Below, one piece after another: positions 12,945-24,919 of a stretch of DNA of 64,000 nt. The notes beneath the pieces are model-generated. The model was not told the DNA's origin and ran no database searches. It saw only the letters and a program-made list of their open reading frames with translations. Source of the stretch: Parietaria judaica. Taxonomy: Eukaryota > Streptophyta > Magnoliopsida > Rosales > Urticaceae. Location of the stretch: NCBI GenBank assembly GCA_954871525.1, contig OX940861.1, positions 40,623,201 through 40,687,200 on the forward strand, in the 5' to 3' direction. Made by a program: the position numbers and the translations under genes. Each line of letters starts with the position of its first letter. Within the stretch, counting starts at the first letter, position 1.

Positions 12945-13080
12945 TACCAAAACTATGATATTTTAACCTTTGTTTAGATGACGTCAGCAACCGAAAAGAA
13001 ATATAAAAAATGGTTTATCACGGCATAAATACCCAAACTTTGGTTTATCACGGCATAAATACCCCAAGTTGCTCAAGAAG

Positions 13081-13234
13081 TTCTATTGGCTACTTGCTCA
13101 AGAATTTCTTTATTTCTTTATATATATATATATATATATATAATTGAAGGTCGACGGAATTAAGGACGTGGACCAAGGAGTTGACTCCAGTCGATTAAAT
13201 TAAATATAGTAAAAGAGGTTAAAGAAAGTAAGGG
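13081..13234. repeat. Duplicate of the gene 1 upstream block
   Basis: This matches 9438-9580 closely, differing mainly by a longer TA run and a few substitutions. It sits directly beside the right arm of the fold-back element and no coding exon follows it. It is therefore a stray copy of promoter-region DNA. Confidence 0.75.
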
Positions 13235-14432
13235 ATTTTCTCTATACAAAGTATGTTCCAGCCTATCCAAAGCATCCCATGATTTTTTATGTAGAATTAT
13301 ATTTATAGCCTTCATATTTGAATATTTGCCTTTAATGCGCCGAGTAAATGAGCCTTTGATTCCTTTCCTTGAGCTGAAATCTTCCTTGAATTCTGTCATT
13401 GATTGTCGTGTCTTCAATTTTGTGCTTTAAGGTGCTTAAATGCGTGTATTTGGTGTTGTTAGCGTCTAGATTCGTCGTTCGGGTGACGGGCGACCAGGTT
13501 CGTCATGCTGTTTTCGGGAAGCCATAACTTCTTGCTCGAGTGTCGGATTTGCACATTCTATTTATTAAATCGAAGCTTGAGATGATGACTTCGTGACCAC
13601 ACTCCTATTATAACTGCGTCACTGAGGCGAGATATGTAGACTGTTCCGGAAAAGCGGCAAGAATAGTTGACTTCTTTCAACTAAGTTGGCCCTACAAAAT
13701 GCCCAAGTAATTATGGGCCATAATCGTTAAATATACTTTATATATTATGCTAAGCTCATTGGGTTTTTATCAGGAATTATTGGTAAAAGATTTGTCCATT
13801 CATACTAATTATGAATGGACGAAATCGTACCTTAACAATCATATTATATTATACATATAAACTGGTTCTAAAAAAAAAAAAACAAACTCGGAACTAGATT
13901 TTTTTTTTTTTTTTTTTATAGAACCAGATTTCAAATCTGTTCCAGATATCCAAAATTAGAATCCAAGTACTAACCGAGTATTTTAATATAAATAACTTTC
14001 TATTTCAAATAAATAAAAAAAATCGATTATGAGTATTGCACAACCCTACTCAATAGTCGGTGACAGTGACAAATTGTCACCACTAGTCACTCAAGAAAAG
14101 GGTAGAAGAAGGTAAGCAATTCAATTAAGGGGAAAGAGGAAAAAAGCAATTCAATTGGGTGGAAAGAAAAAGAAGAAAACAATTCAATTCACTTCCTCAA
14201 GAATGAAATACGAAAAGCGAAAGAAGATAAAATCGAATGAACCTATTATTTAAAGCAAGTTTTTCACTTCCTCAAGAAGGGAAGTTGAAAATTTAATATT
14301 AAATCTGCCTTAAAAAAAACCCCATAATATTAAATCCCCTAAAAAGTTGTCTATCAGCTTTAAATGGATCAGAAAGTATTATACGTTTCGATCCCACATA
14401 TAATGATTTATAACTTTCCTAAAATAAAATAG
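13235..14432. other. Non-coding DNA
   Basis: No gene is supported. A poly(A)/poly(T) pair at 13870-13918, flanked by CTGGTTCTA and TAGAACCAG, could form a short hairpin. From 14080 to 14260 the DNA is purine-rich (GGAAAGAAAAAG-type). Confidence 0.4.
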
Positions 14433-14554
14433 GGAAATTTGCGGCTAAAGTCCTTGAACTCACTCAATTCTTACAAATAAGTATTTAAAAAAAAAGTCTT
14501 TGAACTCATTTTCTTGCGGCTAAAGTCCTTAACGTTAACATTTAGTTACGGGTA

Positions 14555-15545
14555 AACTGCGACTAATGTACCCAATGTTTGATCTTCTACGGATTATGTA
14601 CCCAATGTTTATTTTTGGCGGCTAATGTACCTAATGTTTGATCCGTTAGATATTTTCGTGTTTTCCGTCAGTTGACCGTTAGAGATGATTCCTTCTCTAT
14701 AGGTACACTTTTCGTATTTTTGACATAACTCACTCATTTTTTGTCCAAATTTCATGCACGACCTATGGTTGGAAAGAAAAGAGATAGATCTACAACTTTG
14801 GTGTTTTAAGTTTTGTAAAATAAGTTTTAAAAAAATACGAAATTTCAAATACAATGTAAAATTGGACATTAGTTTAATTCAAAATATTTGCTTCGATAAA
14901 ATTTTAATATACTTAATGACTTTTTATGATGAAACGTAAAACTAAAAAGTTATAGATAAGTTTTTTTATCTTTCTAACGGGTGTTTATTTATAAATTTGT
15001 GACAAAAAATGTGTGAGTTATTCCAAAAATATGAAAGATGTGATATGAAATAATCTTTCCTATTTTTGGCATAACTCACTCATTTTTTGTCCAAAATTTA
15101 TAAATAAATACCCGTTGGAAAGATAAAACATTTATCTACAACTTTTTAGTTTTACGTTTCATCATAAAAAGTCATTAAGTATATTAAAATTTGCTTTAAA
15201 CAAATATATTGCATTAAACTAATGTCCAGTTTTACGTTGTAATTAAAATTTCATATTTTTCAAAAACTATTTTTACAAAACTTAAAATTCCAAAGTTGTA
15301 GATCTATCTCTTATCTTTCCAACCATATATCGTGCATAAAATTTGGACAAAAAATGAATGAGCTATGTCAAAAATACGAAAAGTATACCTATAGAGGAGG
15401 AATCATCTCTAACGGTCAACTGACGGAAAACACGAAAATATCTAACGAATCAAACATTGGGTACATTAGCCGCCGAAAATAAACATTGTGTACATAATCC
15501 GCAGAAAATCAAACATTGAGTACATTAGCCGCAGTTTACAATTTA
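14555..15545. repeat. Long imperfect inverted repeat, arms about 440 bases
   Basis: The left arm (14555-14995) carries three copies of AATGTACCCAATGTTTGATC-like sequence, then TTCCGTCAGTTGACCGTTAG and TTTTTGTCCAAATTTCATGCA. All of these recur in inverted order in the right arm (15070-15545). Agreement over the outermost 150 bases is around nine in ten by eye. A transcript through it would form a long hairpin. Confidence 0.85.
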
Positions 15546-15851
15546 GTTACAAATAGTCATAGTTGACCGTTAAGCGCTACGTGGCGTCCAGTTGACTGCC
15601 ACATGGTATTGCCACGTCACTGAACTGCCACATGGCATTTCCATGTGGATTTTTTTATTATTTTATTTTTATTTTTATATTTTGAAAAAAAAAAATATAT
15701 TAAAAAAAATAGTTTAAATTCAGGTCTTTGTTTTTATATTTATCATCCAAATGTCATCTAATAATAATAAGAAAAACATACTAAATGACGTCAAACACCT
15801 GAACATCCAAAACGACGTCAATAGGAAAAATCTAACATATATACTACTATA

Positions 15852-16580
15852 TTATCTTAAACAACCAAATATGTGTCGGGTCACTCGTTTGCACCATTGG
15901 TCCTTGCATTGGCCTCCCTTGCTCGTTGGCGCACGAGTCTTGCATTCCGTTTGACTGACTCCTTGATTCATTCTAAAATGATCGTCTGCTAATCTGTTAT
16001 TTAAGACAATCCCACAAGTGTGTTTATCATTGAGAGTACGCACTATAAACTCCGAATTGTCATTCTCAAACCTACTAGCAAGGATTAACCACTTACATCC
16101 TTTACCTTGGCACATGGTACGGACACGATCTTGATCATTCTTGATTAACTTAGCGTCTTTGTTATTAGCTATGAAACAGTCCTTCAGTGCCTTTCTAAAA
16201 GCCTCAACCGAAGCAAACTTCATGCCCATCTTGAACTTAAATTCCGGAAAGTTTGACCCGGGAATATACTCAATCTCTCTATATCTTCTTGCTCCCCCTT
16301 CATCATCACTGTCTAACGAAGTCAACTCTGAATTGTCGGTAACACTCTCTTCTTCAGAGTCTTCAAGCGAGGAGATGTGTTGGCTTTCATGCCACCATGA
16401 CATGTCGTCATGACATAGACTCGACTCGACAAGGTCACGGCCACCACCCTCTGTAGTGTCACGGTCACCCTCATCATTTACTTCCTCAATTTGAGTCTCA
16501 AGATCTGGTAAAGGAGCATCATTTACTTCGTCGTCAACAATATCATCAATAACAGGAGGAGTTTCTTTATCTATTGCAAT
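15852..16580 (-). pseudogene. Truncated MuDR-type transposase N-terminal region
   Basis: The minus-strand frame reads, after an acidic leader, FKFKMGMKFASVEAFRKALK, then KNDQDRVRTMCQGKGCKWLI, then DKHTCGI. This order (GM.F.s...F..A, C..gC.W.i, HtC) is the N-terminal MuDR transposase domain that precedes the DDE catalytic core in plant MULEs. After HTCGI the similarity stops, and the frame ends within about 45 residues. No DDE or SWIM domain follows, so the protein cannot be catalytic. The frame is open upstream of the ATG at 16403 to about 16580, where an AG acceptor-like site suggests an earlier exon that I cannot identify. Confidence 0.65.
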
Positions 16581-17926
16581 ACAAATAATTGAATTTTAGA
16601 ATAAGAAAAATTAAAATACAGTGACAAATTAAATGTCCAAACATGTGACATGAATCAAACAAAATGACCACGGACCACTAATGTCAAAGCATTGAATAAA
16701 GTTATAGTTTAAGCAGCTCAAATGGATCACATGTCAATAAAATATCTGGTTAAAGAACACTTGGGACCACAGAGTCAACCCAAATCAAAGATCGAGTCAT
16801 TTGACGTTGGGAAAATATTCAGCGTTAAAATATAAGACTACACAAACAACACAAATATTGTATATACTCGACGTTAAATTATAAGAAAACACTCTAGAAC
16901 ACGCATAATTCAAAAACATTCTAGAACACGCACAATCCCTAGAAATATAGAAATCCTAGAAATTGTTTAACTCCAACAAATTTTAAATATTTCAAAAAAT
17001 ACGAGAAATCGGTTAAGAATCCTAAAAATTGCAGAAACCCAGAGTTTAAAAATATTTAATCCTAGAGAAGGAAGAACACGGACCGTTTTCGGGATTCTTG
17101 CCGACGATTGGTCTGAGGACCGCCATCGTCAACATCGGCGTCAATATCGCCGGCGTTCGTCAATCTCGTCGGCGTTCGTCAATCTCGCTTCTGTTGAGGG
17201 CGTTCTTCTCCCTCGCGTTGGTTTTCTCTCTGTTAAATGGGTATGGTGTTCTTGCCTTGTTTTACACGAGGGTATGGAATGGAAGATGGAAATGAATTTA
17301 ATTTTTAAGTTCTTGTTTTTTTTATTTATTATCTGATTGTTTTATAATATATTATATTAAATAGAATGACAAGGCTAGACAGAGTCCAGCGTGTCCAACC
17401 ATGTCAAATTTAACGTGAGTCACTGTTAACTGTAATTAAATGTTAACGTTAAGGACTTTAACCGCTTTTTTACTCAGGGACATCTGTTTAACTTTAGGAT
17501 TGTAGTAAAAGTAGTGAATTTATAGTCACTACACCGACTCACCAATATATCTACAAGTTCTTTCTGTAACCAGAAAAAAATATCAGACTTGCGTAAAACG
17601 TTTATGGTTTATTTATTTTTATTATATTATTTATAATGAATCTTAATGAAAAAAAAAGTATCAAATAATTAAAATAAATAGTTAAAAATATATAAAATTA
17701 TATGGATGTGACATCTGACATATGTGTCTCGATCAAGTAACTAAATTTCGTTTTGGCTAATATATCGTTTGTCGTTGTCGATGGACCAATCGTTTGCTGA
17801 TGGATTTATCGATAGAAAACCTAGAAAAGTTATCGTTTGCCATTATCGAATATCGAACTTATCGGTACTTATCGATGGATTAATCGTTTATCGATGGATT
17901 TATCGATGGAAAATGTATAAAATATT

Positions 17927-18631
17927 TGCTGGGTTTTTCCTAGGATTTCCGCATTTCCCGGATGCGGAATATGAATATCCGGGAATCCTAGAAAATAATA
18001 CAATCGAGATGACATAGCTAAATCAAAATAATACATACCGGTTTGAGAATATATTCTCTACAGAACGCTTCCTTACTTTAACGAACGGATCTTCACGTCG
18101 TTCCCGCGATGATGATGCGCCTAGTCTTTGCTCCACGTCGATCACGAGCCGCTCAAATGTTCGACCTCTACGTAGTCCACCACGTCGACAATCGGAACAC
18201 TTTTATGGCCGGAAATCACCCTCTCCGAATACTAGTTCTTCGAGTATGATTAGAACACGAACAAGACTCTTGGGGATGCTCTAGAACTCGATTTCACTCT
18301 CTTGGAATAGTGTGTGAATAGTGTTCGTGTATAGTGATTTCGTGAATAGTAAATGTCATGAGAATTCTAGAGCTTTAGGGTTACTTAAATAGGCACACAC
18401 ACATTAAATGTGTATCTCTCTAATTAAGGTTAGTTTCCTATTTTTACATGATCTCATCATATAATAGGAAATGAGATATTATGTAATTAATAAGTTTTAT
18501 TATCATATAAGTCAAACCTCATTAATTACATGATTCTCTAATCAATGCATGAATCGACTCATTTAACTCACGTGGGCCCGGTTCGACCCAATCCCAAAAC
18601 TTTCGGCGCTTATACCGCAAGGTTTCTAACA
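17927..18631 (-). repeat. Copia 3' LTR
   Basis: It runs from TGCTGGGTTTTTCC to GGTTTCTAACA on the plus strand. It matches 24920-25586 along its length, including CATACCGGTTTGAGAATAT and TCTTCACGTCGTTCC. Confidence 0.9.
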
Positions 18632-18643
18632 ATCTCCCATTTG
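18632..18643 (-). other. Polypurine tract of the copia element
   Basis: The minus strand reads AAATGGGAGAT immediately before the 3' LTR start TTGTTAGAAACC. This is the usual copia arrangement for priming second-strand synthesis. Confidence 0.7.
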
Positions 18644-18649
18644 CACAAA

Positions 18650-21600
18650 GATGCCGGGATTTGAATTACAGGTAACAATCTTATAGTGCATTTGACCAGT
18701 TATGGTCTTCCGACGAGTACTTCCTTTTCAACAATATCTTGTATTCTGAAACTTCGTTTCTTTCTTTGCTTCCGTTGCGAGTTCGGTGTGACCCTATAGG
18801 ATTTTGCAATGTTGGCCATGGGTTTTAATTCATAAGTGACAAGAGGTCTCTAGTAAGACATTGTCACTCCCAATCTACAAAACTTCGGTGAACAGATGTT
18901 TTATCGTGTCAATGACAATTGAGAAATAACTTTTGGTTCTTTCTCTTAACTTTATTCCTTTACACCTATACTACTCGGAGAGTGGCACAAACCATGGATT
19001 TGGTACTTATGTTTTGCCATTTTCTAATTTCCTATTTTCTTGGACCGAAATCATTGAATTAACCAAGTGTAACTATGTTACCAACTTGAGCGTGGCCACG
19101 CATTTCATGATTCGTTCCATAACAAGGAGGCCCTGAGTTGTATGACACAAATAAAGAGAGGTGTACGCCATCTTGTTTAACCATTCCCATTCTACAAAGT
19201 CTGTGATATACCCAAAAACAACTTTTATAACTACTAGTTACGGATAGAGTTTAATCGATTTCAAAGTTTATCACTCGCTAGGTAATGAGCCATGATCTCG
19301 CTCAGGCTTAATAAATCATTTTTGCATAAATTTGTCTGTTCTTGAGAATTCAGTCCCACCTTCCTAAGGTTTAATATTTACCATGTGAATCTCATAGAAC
19401 GTGGGTCTGTTCGGCCAGAGCTCTCATAGCTCCGGTCAATGTGATATAAGACTGCGACTTCTCCCAAGTCGAGAACTATTCTTCTCTTCCTATCACATAC
19501 TAGTCTCAGTCGTGTTACATGTGTCCCTGTTTCGCATGATGACACTTGACTAGGTACCATCTAAGAGAGTCATCTCGTATGATAGTCTAGGGAGCTTGTT
19601 TAAGATTGATATTGGGATGATATTGGTATATCCTCTCGAACAATAAAACTTGCCTTTGTATTAAAAAAATACATAAACTAAAACTCTTTATAAAAATAAT
19701 GTCTCGTACACTAGATTTGTTTGTTACTGAAGACAACTCAAATGTGTCCAAACACCATATAGATTCTGCTAGACAATATAATTTTCATAAGTGATTGAGC
19801 ACGTGATTAACGTATCAACACTTTATCCAAAATACCGTTAATAGATGAATTGGATTTCCAAGTATGTGTTCTACAGTTTCATGCGATCTGAATCAAGTAG
19901 CTAGGATGATGACTCTTTTGTCAGCTACAATTGAGTGGTACTAACTTTAGCTTTTGTTCAGAATCACATCTGGTTTGGAGAACAATTCTCTATCCAGACT
20001 GTCTTAATGTTTACCTCACAGGTAGTTTCACACTTGGTTTCAGTGGTCGAGTCTGTTACAATAGTCTATCTTGGCTTTTAAGCCTAGTTGACTGTCCCAC
20101 TGTTTAGACAGAACACATTCTATTTCCTTTTTTTTTAATTAATTCGGGTTAGAAAGGTGGCTATACATTTGAATACCTTCAACATGCCTTCCGATTATAC
20201 TCACCAAGAATTATCTTGTAATTGAGGAACACTTCCTTTTAAAATTGATATGACTGGATGAGTGCATCTGATGATTTATATTAGTAAACTAATTAACAGA
20301 ATCATACAAAACTCCCTTTTATATATTCCATTCTTATGCACTCAAAATATAACTGGTAGTTCTTCCAGCTCATATTTGAAACAGATCTTGACTCCTATCT
20401 CTAGGCAGTCTCACTTTAATCTGTTGAGAAACACTTTCATCAACTTCTCCATATAATTGAAGTTCCGGTATATCTATTTTCTTATCACAAACATGTCACA
20501 CACATATGGATATTAGAAGATCGTTTTGCTCCCACTGTTACTTATACACTTGTATGAAATCTACTTACTTAATGAAACCGAACAGGTTATGACATTAAGA
20601 CGTCGATTCATATTATGAAACGCTTGATATAGACCGTTATTCGATCTGATCAACTTATACAAAAATGTATGCGAGCTGTGAGTGTGAACTCTTCAGGTTG
20701 TGTCAGTTACACATCCTCATCAAGAACTTGAAAGACAATCTTTATACTTTTTCCAATTTTAATAAATGTGGCAACTTCAAGCAAAATCCTTATAGACTTG
20801 GATATGGCGAGGTGAGAGAGAACATTTCATTTGCAGCCCATACCACAATTCTGGTAGAGCTATTTTGTCCCAGTCTCTCATCTTATATGTCCACACATTG
20901 CCATCCATGTTTTTCTTTACGAAGATCCATTGACTTCCATTGGGTTTTATCCCTTTGGCTTACACGGAGTCTATCTCAGATTTCATGGCCTCAAGCCATA
21001 TCTCATAGTAACTTTCTCCCACTGCTTCTTTATAAGACATTAGTGTGCCATCACGAAAACGTTGAGTCCTTGCTTATTCGTAAGTCTAAGTAGGTTCAAC
21101 TTTTAAGTGCATGGTGACTTCAGTAAGATCCTTGCAGCGTTAGTGTATCGTATGACAATTCATGCATTTCATGATGGCTGTTGTTGGCAACCAATCTGAA
21201 GTCCTCAACCATTTGGGGATCTTGAGAATCATAAAGTGCCCTGTCAATGTATCCTATCAACTGTTCCTCTTAGTTCAATGAGTCATATTCTTATAATAAG
21301 TATGATGTTGCTCCCACTAGCATTTTAGTTAAGAACTATTCTTTCTTAAGAGCTCTAATTTTACCATCAAACACTTTGTGGAGTTTTCGATCGTAGTAAG
21401 AAAATACCCTCTCGTTTCCTTAGGATATCTAATGAACAAATAGTTGTCTGAATCCGAGCTTAGACCACCTATTGACGTGAATGTCGAAATTCAGAGAACT
21501 ATTTATGACTTAAATGGGTTTCTCCCAAAAGCATATCTCATATGGTGTCATAGGAACCACCGTCTGACGGAATACGTTAAGCGTGGTCGTTTTGAAGTGA

Positions 21601-22100
21601 AAAGCTTTCCCATGGGGAATTAGGTTACTCCGTCCCTTTACATCATTGCCTGAACCTTGTATATTACGCGGTTAGGTTTCTCCAAATAAATATACCTTAA
21701 AGGTGGATGTTTGTAGGGAGATCAATGATGTGATGACTTTTCGTCTCTCATAAAAGGCCTTAAACCGATCATATAAGATGTGCACTGTATTAATTATATT
21801 AAATGGTTTACACTTATATTGTTCGACTGGTTTCTTTACTACATTTGTTTCTCTTGAACCCTTTCAAGTAACTTAGCCTTGCTTCCATAAAAGACATAGT
21901 CATACTCTCTGACAATCAGTAAAGTAATGTAGTACTTTAAGCCTCCCATTTGCCTTAATGAGTAATGAGTTTCATAAATCTTAATGTAATCAAGTCCAAT
22001 ACAACATTCTATCTTTGAATGTCCCTTTAAATGGGTTGTTATCAATTTGGACTATACCAAATAAGACACTCACACTTTGTAAGATTCTCAATCAAACAAA
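18650..22100 (-). pseudogene. Decayed copia pol (integrase, reverse transcriptase, RNase H)
   Basis: On the minus strand near 20890-21010 I read YEIWLEAMKSEIDS, a stop, then QWIFVKKNMDGNVWTYK. This is the start of a copia reverse transcriptase (WxxAMxxEI ... KWIFKxKxxxDG pattern). Upstream, 21839-22045 gives HLKGHSKIECCIGLDYI, compatible with the linker after the integrase zinc finger. Many stops and frameshifts interrupt the rest, and I cannot place the YVDD box or RNase H with confidence. It is non-functional. Confidence 0.6.
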
Positions 22101-22689
22101 ACAAGGTGTCCATCTTAATGGAGCTTGTTAATGTGTTTCTTATTGATTAGTGCAAGTTGATAATTGTAAAAATATGCTTAGGTGAGTGGGCTTTATCTTT
22201 AACCTCACATGTATAATGTTAATAACATAGGCAATATGTTCAAAAAGGATCAAAAGTCATTCATTCATATAATGTCAATGAAATTAAAATAATTTTATTG
22301 ATCATAATTTTTGTCTTAAAGAACAATCATAACTACTAACAACTTTTAATAGAAATGAACTCAAGTCTTCAAAATGACACTCATTAATTAAAAAGTCTAG
22401 TAGTCATTTATTTCACTACTAAATAATAATAGGAATAAACTCAAGACTCTAAAATGACACTCATTATTTAGAAGCCTCCATCAACTGCTTCGCTTGGAAA
22501 GTCAAATAGGTAGGGGTTGTCGGCCTCGACAGGCGCGGCTCCCATCCTAGCTATGTTCCAACATGCCTCATGTCTCACATGTACTTCATTACCTGACAAA
22601 ACAGAAAGTATAAACCACTTTAGTACTTTGAGTTTGTATCTCATACTTAGTCAAATAAAACATAGAGACAGTTTATAACAATTACACCT

Positions 22690-23340
22690 GAAGACGAGGG
22701 GTTGCCGTCCCTCTTCCTCTTCTTTGTCACTTCATTGTGCATCTTTCCTTTTCTCTTCTCATTCCTTTCCCAAAGTATGTTCCTTTCGGTAGTCAATAGT
22801 ATGTCAAGAAGATTATGGATTTGAATCGAGTCACAATCCAAAATCATCTCAACCGTATCGCCGAACTCTGGGGTAAGAGAATTCAGGATCGCAAACTTTA
22901 AAAGCTGCGGTCCAACGGAAATGCCTGCCGCGTTCACTCTGTCTGCCAGAGAAACCATTTTATCAAAATGTTCTTTAACAGACTATGACCAGTGCATCTT
23001 CTTTTCGAAGAGCCGACACGTGATTTGGAACCTCTTGAACTTATTGAGGTCCCCGTATCTTCTTTCTAAGAACCTTATCATGTGATAGGGCTCTAAGTGC
23101 TCGCACTCCTCTTTGACTGACGGTAACATGGAACCGAGCATAAGTTCAGAAAAATCAAGAGACTGACTGACATACATATAGTGGATGTCCCAGTCCTCTT
23201 GAGCTCCCAGTAGGCCGGCGCAGTCTAATGGAACCTTTTCGACCATATGCAACAGATTTTCTTCGAAGAGTACACTCCTCAGATTCTTATAACAATCATC
23301 AAAGTTCGCAGAGTGTAGCGGGTTCTACTTAGTTACCTTC
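22690..23340 (-). pseudogene. Copia gag remnant
   Basis: The minus-strand frame reads DCAGLLGAQEDWDIHYMYV, then MIRFLERRYGDLNKFKRF, then LFEKKMHWS, an in-frame TAG (22983-22985), and SVKEHFDKMVSLADRVNAAG. It continues to a basic stretch near 22700 (KRKGKMHNEVTKKRKRDG). Size, order and position between the leader and pol fit a copia Gag. The single TAG and loss of the start region disable it. No CCHC knuckle is visible. Confidence 0.6.
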
Positions 23341-24299
23341 AGAAACATTCCCCTTGCTCCCATAACCATTATGAAAGCCTAACATTAGCAAACTTGTTAG
23401 TTGAGCATAAATACATAATAGCACTAAAGGACTTTTAATAATGCTATTTGTCAAAAATAGTGAATGTAGTAACCTTCATCTGACATTATTATTATTGACA
23501 TAGAGTAAAATAACGTTTATACTTATATCTCATATAATCTCTATTTAGTTATAGAATAAAACTATCATTTTACTCTTAACTCTTTTAAATAACTAAGAAG
23601 TCCTTAGTTGCCTAATCTTATTAGGGTTTCCTAAGGTTCGAAAAAGACCTTAACATCTCCAGTTGCCTAATCCTATTAGGGTTCATTGGTTAAGCATCAC
23701 CCTACTTTGAACCGGCAGACAACAAGGTCCTTCGCGCCTTCTCAAAATCGAACCGAGAATCCATCCTACCCTGGTAGGTCTGTCCAGAACGATCGAGAGC
23801 TTGACGAGGGTCCAAAGTAAGAAGACTATACACTTGATATTTTTATTGAGGGGTTTTAATTAAACTAACCAATTAGTTTGTTCCAGTTCCATTAAAACAT
23901 CTTTAGCACTAGACTTATAATTATCTAACATAATTTAGACTAAAGGCTATGCTAATCAAAGACTTATCTAATAAATCTTAATGATTCTAATTAATCCAAT
24001 TAACAATTATATAATAAATTGATAAAGTAATTAAACAATATCAAATTTATTCTAACATTATCCTTAGTTAAACCACTTTAACTTATAATGTGACATGCGA
24101 TTTTAATTTCTTATTTACTAACATGACTATTTCTATAACAATTAAATAAATTAAAAGAGTTAATCAAAATAAGAAAATACAATTAAAATTTCATGATTTC
24201 CTTACTAGAGATAATTTCATAAATTATTTTCCGAAAAAATAAAAGGTTAATTACTCCAATTACATTAATTAAAGAACCTTTAAAATAATAATATATATC

Positions 24300-24640
24300 T
24301 ATTTTTTGACTCGTGGGTCGGACTAGTAAGTGCCCGACCCGTGGGCCCATATGGGCTTACCCGTGGGCTCCCACATGAGGAGCCCGTGGGCGAGGAAAGC
24401 TCAAAGGCCCGTGGGCTGGGCATTACCCCGTTATCTGGGAAGGCCGCATGGGTCTAATTTGGCGTGGGCGAGGAGGCCCGCTTGGGCCTGATCTGGCGTG
24501 GGCAGCCAGTGCTCGTGGGCTCGGGTTGGGCCTGGTTAAACCAGGCCCGTTTACTTGCCAAAAGGCAACCCTAATGGGCCCGCACCCCTTAAACCCTAGG
24601 GTTTCAATCCTAGGGTTTCGGCCATCTTTCCGACGGCCGT
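24300..24640 (-). other. GC-rich leader of the copia element
   Basis: Between the primer site and gag is a leader of about 1.4 kb. This GC-rich patch is made of GGCCCGTGGGCT-type words in near-tandem copies. A related but rearranged patch occupies the same place in the second copy (49590-49890). The open frames here are not gag-like. Confidence 0.6.
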
Positions 24641-24906
24641 GAACACGCCGTCGTGGTGGCGGCACGAGGAAATCCATGCCGTCGCCACTTCGGTATTTTT
24701 CGCGGCCAAATTCCCGGAATTCACAAAATAGGTAATTTTCATAAAATATATTTTCATTAACCCAATTTTGTAATTCCAACAATTTAATTTTCATAAAATT
24801 ATTTTGACCCATTAATGCTCCCACTAAATTTCCGGAACCTCTAATCAAACATTAAAGAATAATTTTAAACCGAAAAATCCAATAATAGCTAGTCACCAAA
24901 GAATTG

Positions 24907-24918
24907 GCTCTGATACCA
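24907..24918 (-). other. Primer binding site (initiator Met tRNA)
   Basis: The minus strand reads TGGTATCAGAGC, the standard plant copia primer site, directly after the 5' LTR. Confidence 0.9.
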
Positions 24919-24919
24919 T

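Larger units (their letters stand above)
11826..13075. mobile_element. Fold-back (MULE-like) element with tRNA-like boxes in both arms
   Basis: The left arm (about 12022-12560) is matched in inverted orientation by the right arm (about 12570-13070). The arm ends are GGGTATTTATGCCGTGAT on the left and ATCACGGCATAAATACCC on the right. The inner parts of both arms are degenerate tandem repeats of about 25-30 bases built on GGGTTGACTTTTT on the left and AAAAAGTCAACCC on the right. The outer left part (11826-12021) has the CCGTTAG/CACGTGG words seen in plant MULE-like termini. There is no transposase frame. The right tip contains a small direct duplication of TTTATCACGGCATAAATACC. Confidence 0.6.
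14433..17540. mobile_element. Probable non-autonomous MULE
   Basis: The left side (14433-14560) has GCGGCTAAAGTCCTT, repeated, and then TTAACGTTAACATTTA. The right side (about 17435-17540) has the inverted TAAATGTTAACGTTAAGGACTTTAACCGC. Between them lie a large inverted repeat and a truncated MuDR-type transposase fragment on the minus strand. The edges are approximate because I could not find a clean 9-11-base target duplication. Confidence 0.5.

Noticed and set aside
12890..12960. Possible tRNA gene.
   Set aside because: Only the A and B boxes fit. There is no acceptor stem or cloverleaf, and the same boxes occur in the opposite arm of a fold-back element.
20665..21093. 142-codon plus-strand frame.
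   Set aside because: It is antisense to the reverse transcriptase remnant of the minus-strand copia element.
24423..24848. 141-codon minus-strand frame just after the copia primer site, first considered as gag.
   Set aside because: The proline/arginine-rich part comes from GC-rich leader repeats and is not kept in the second copy. The real gag traces lie at 22.7-23.3 kb.
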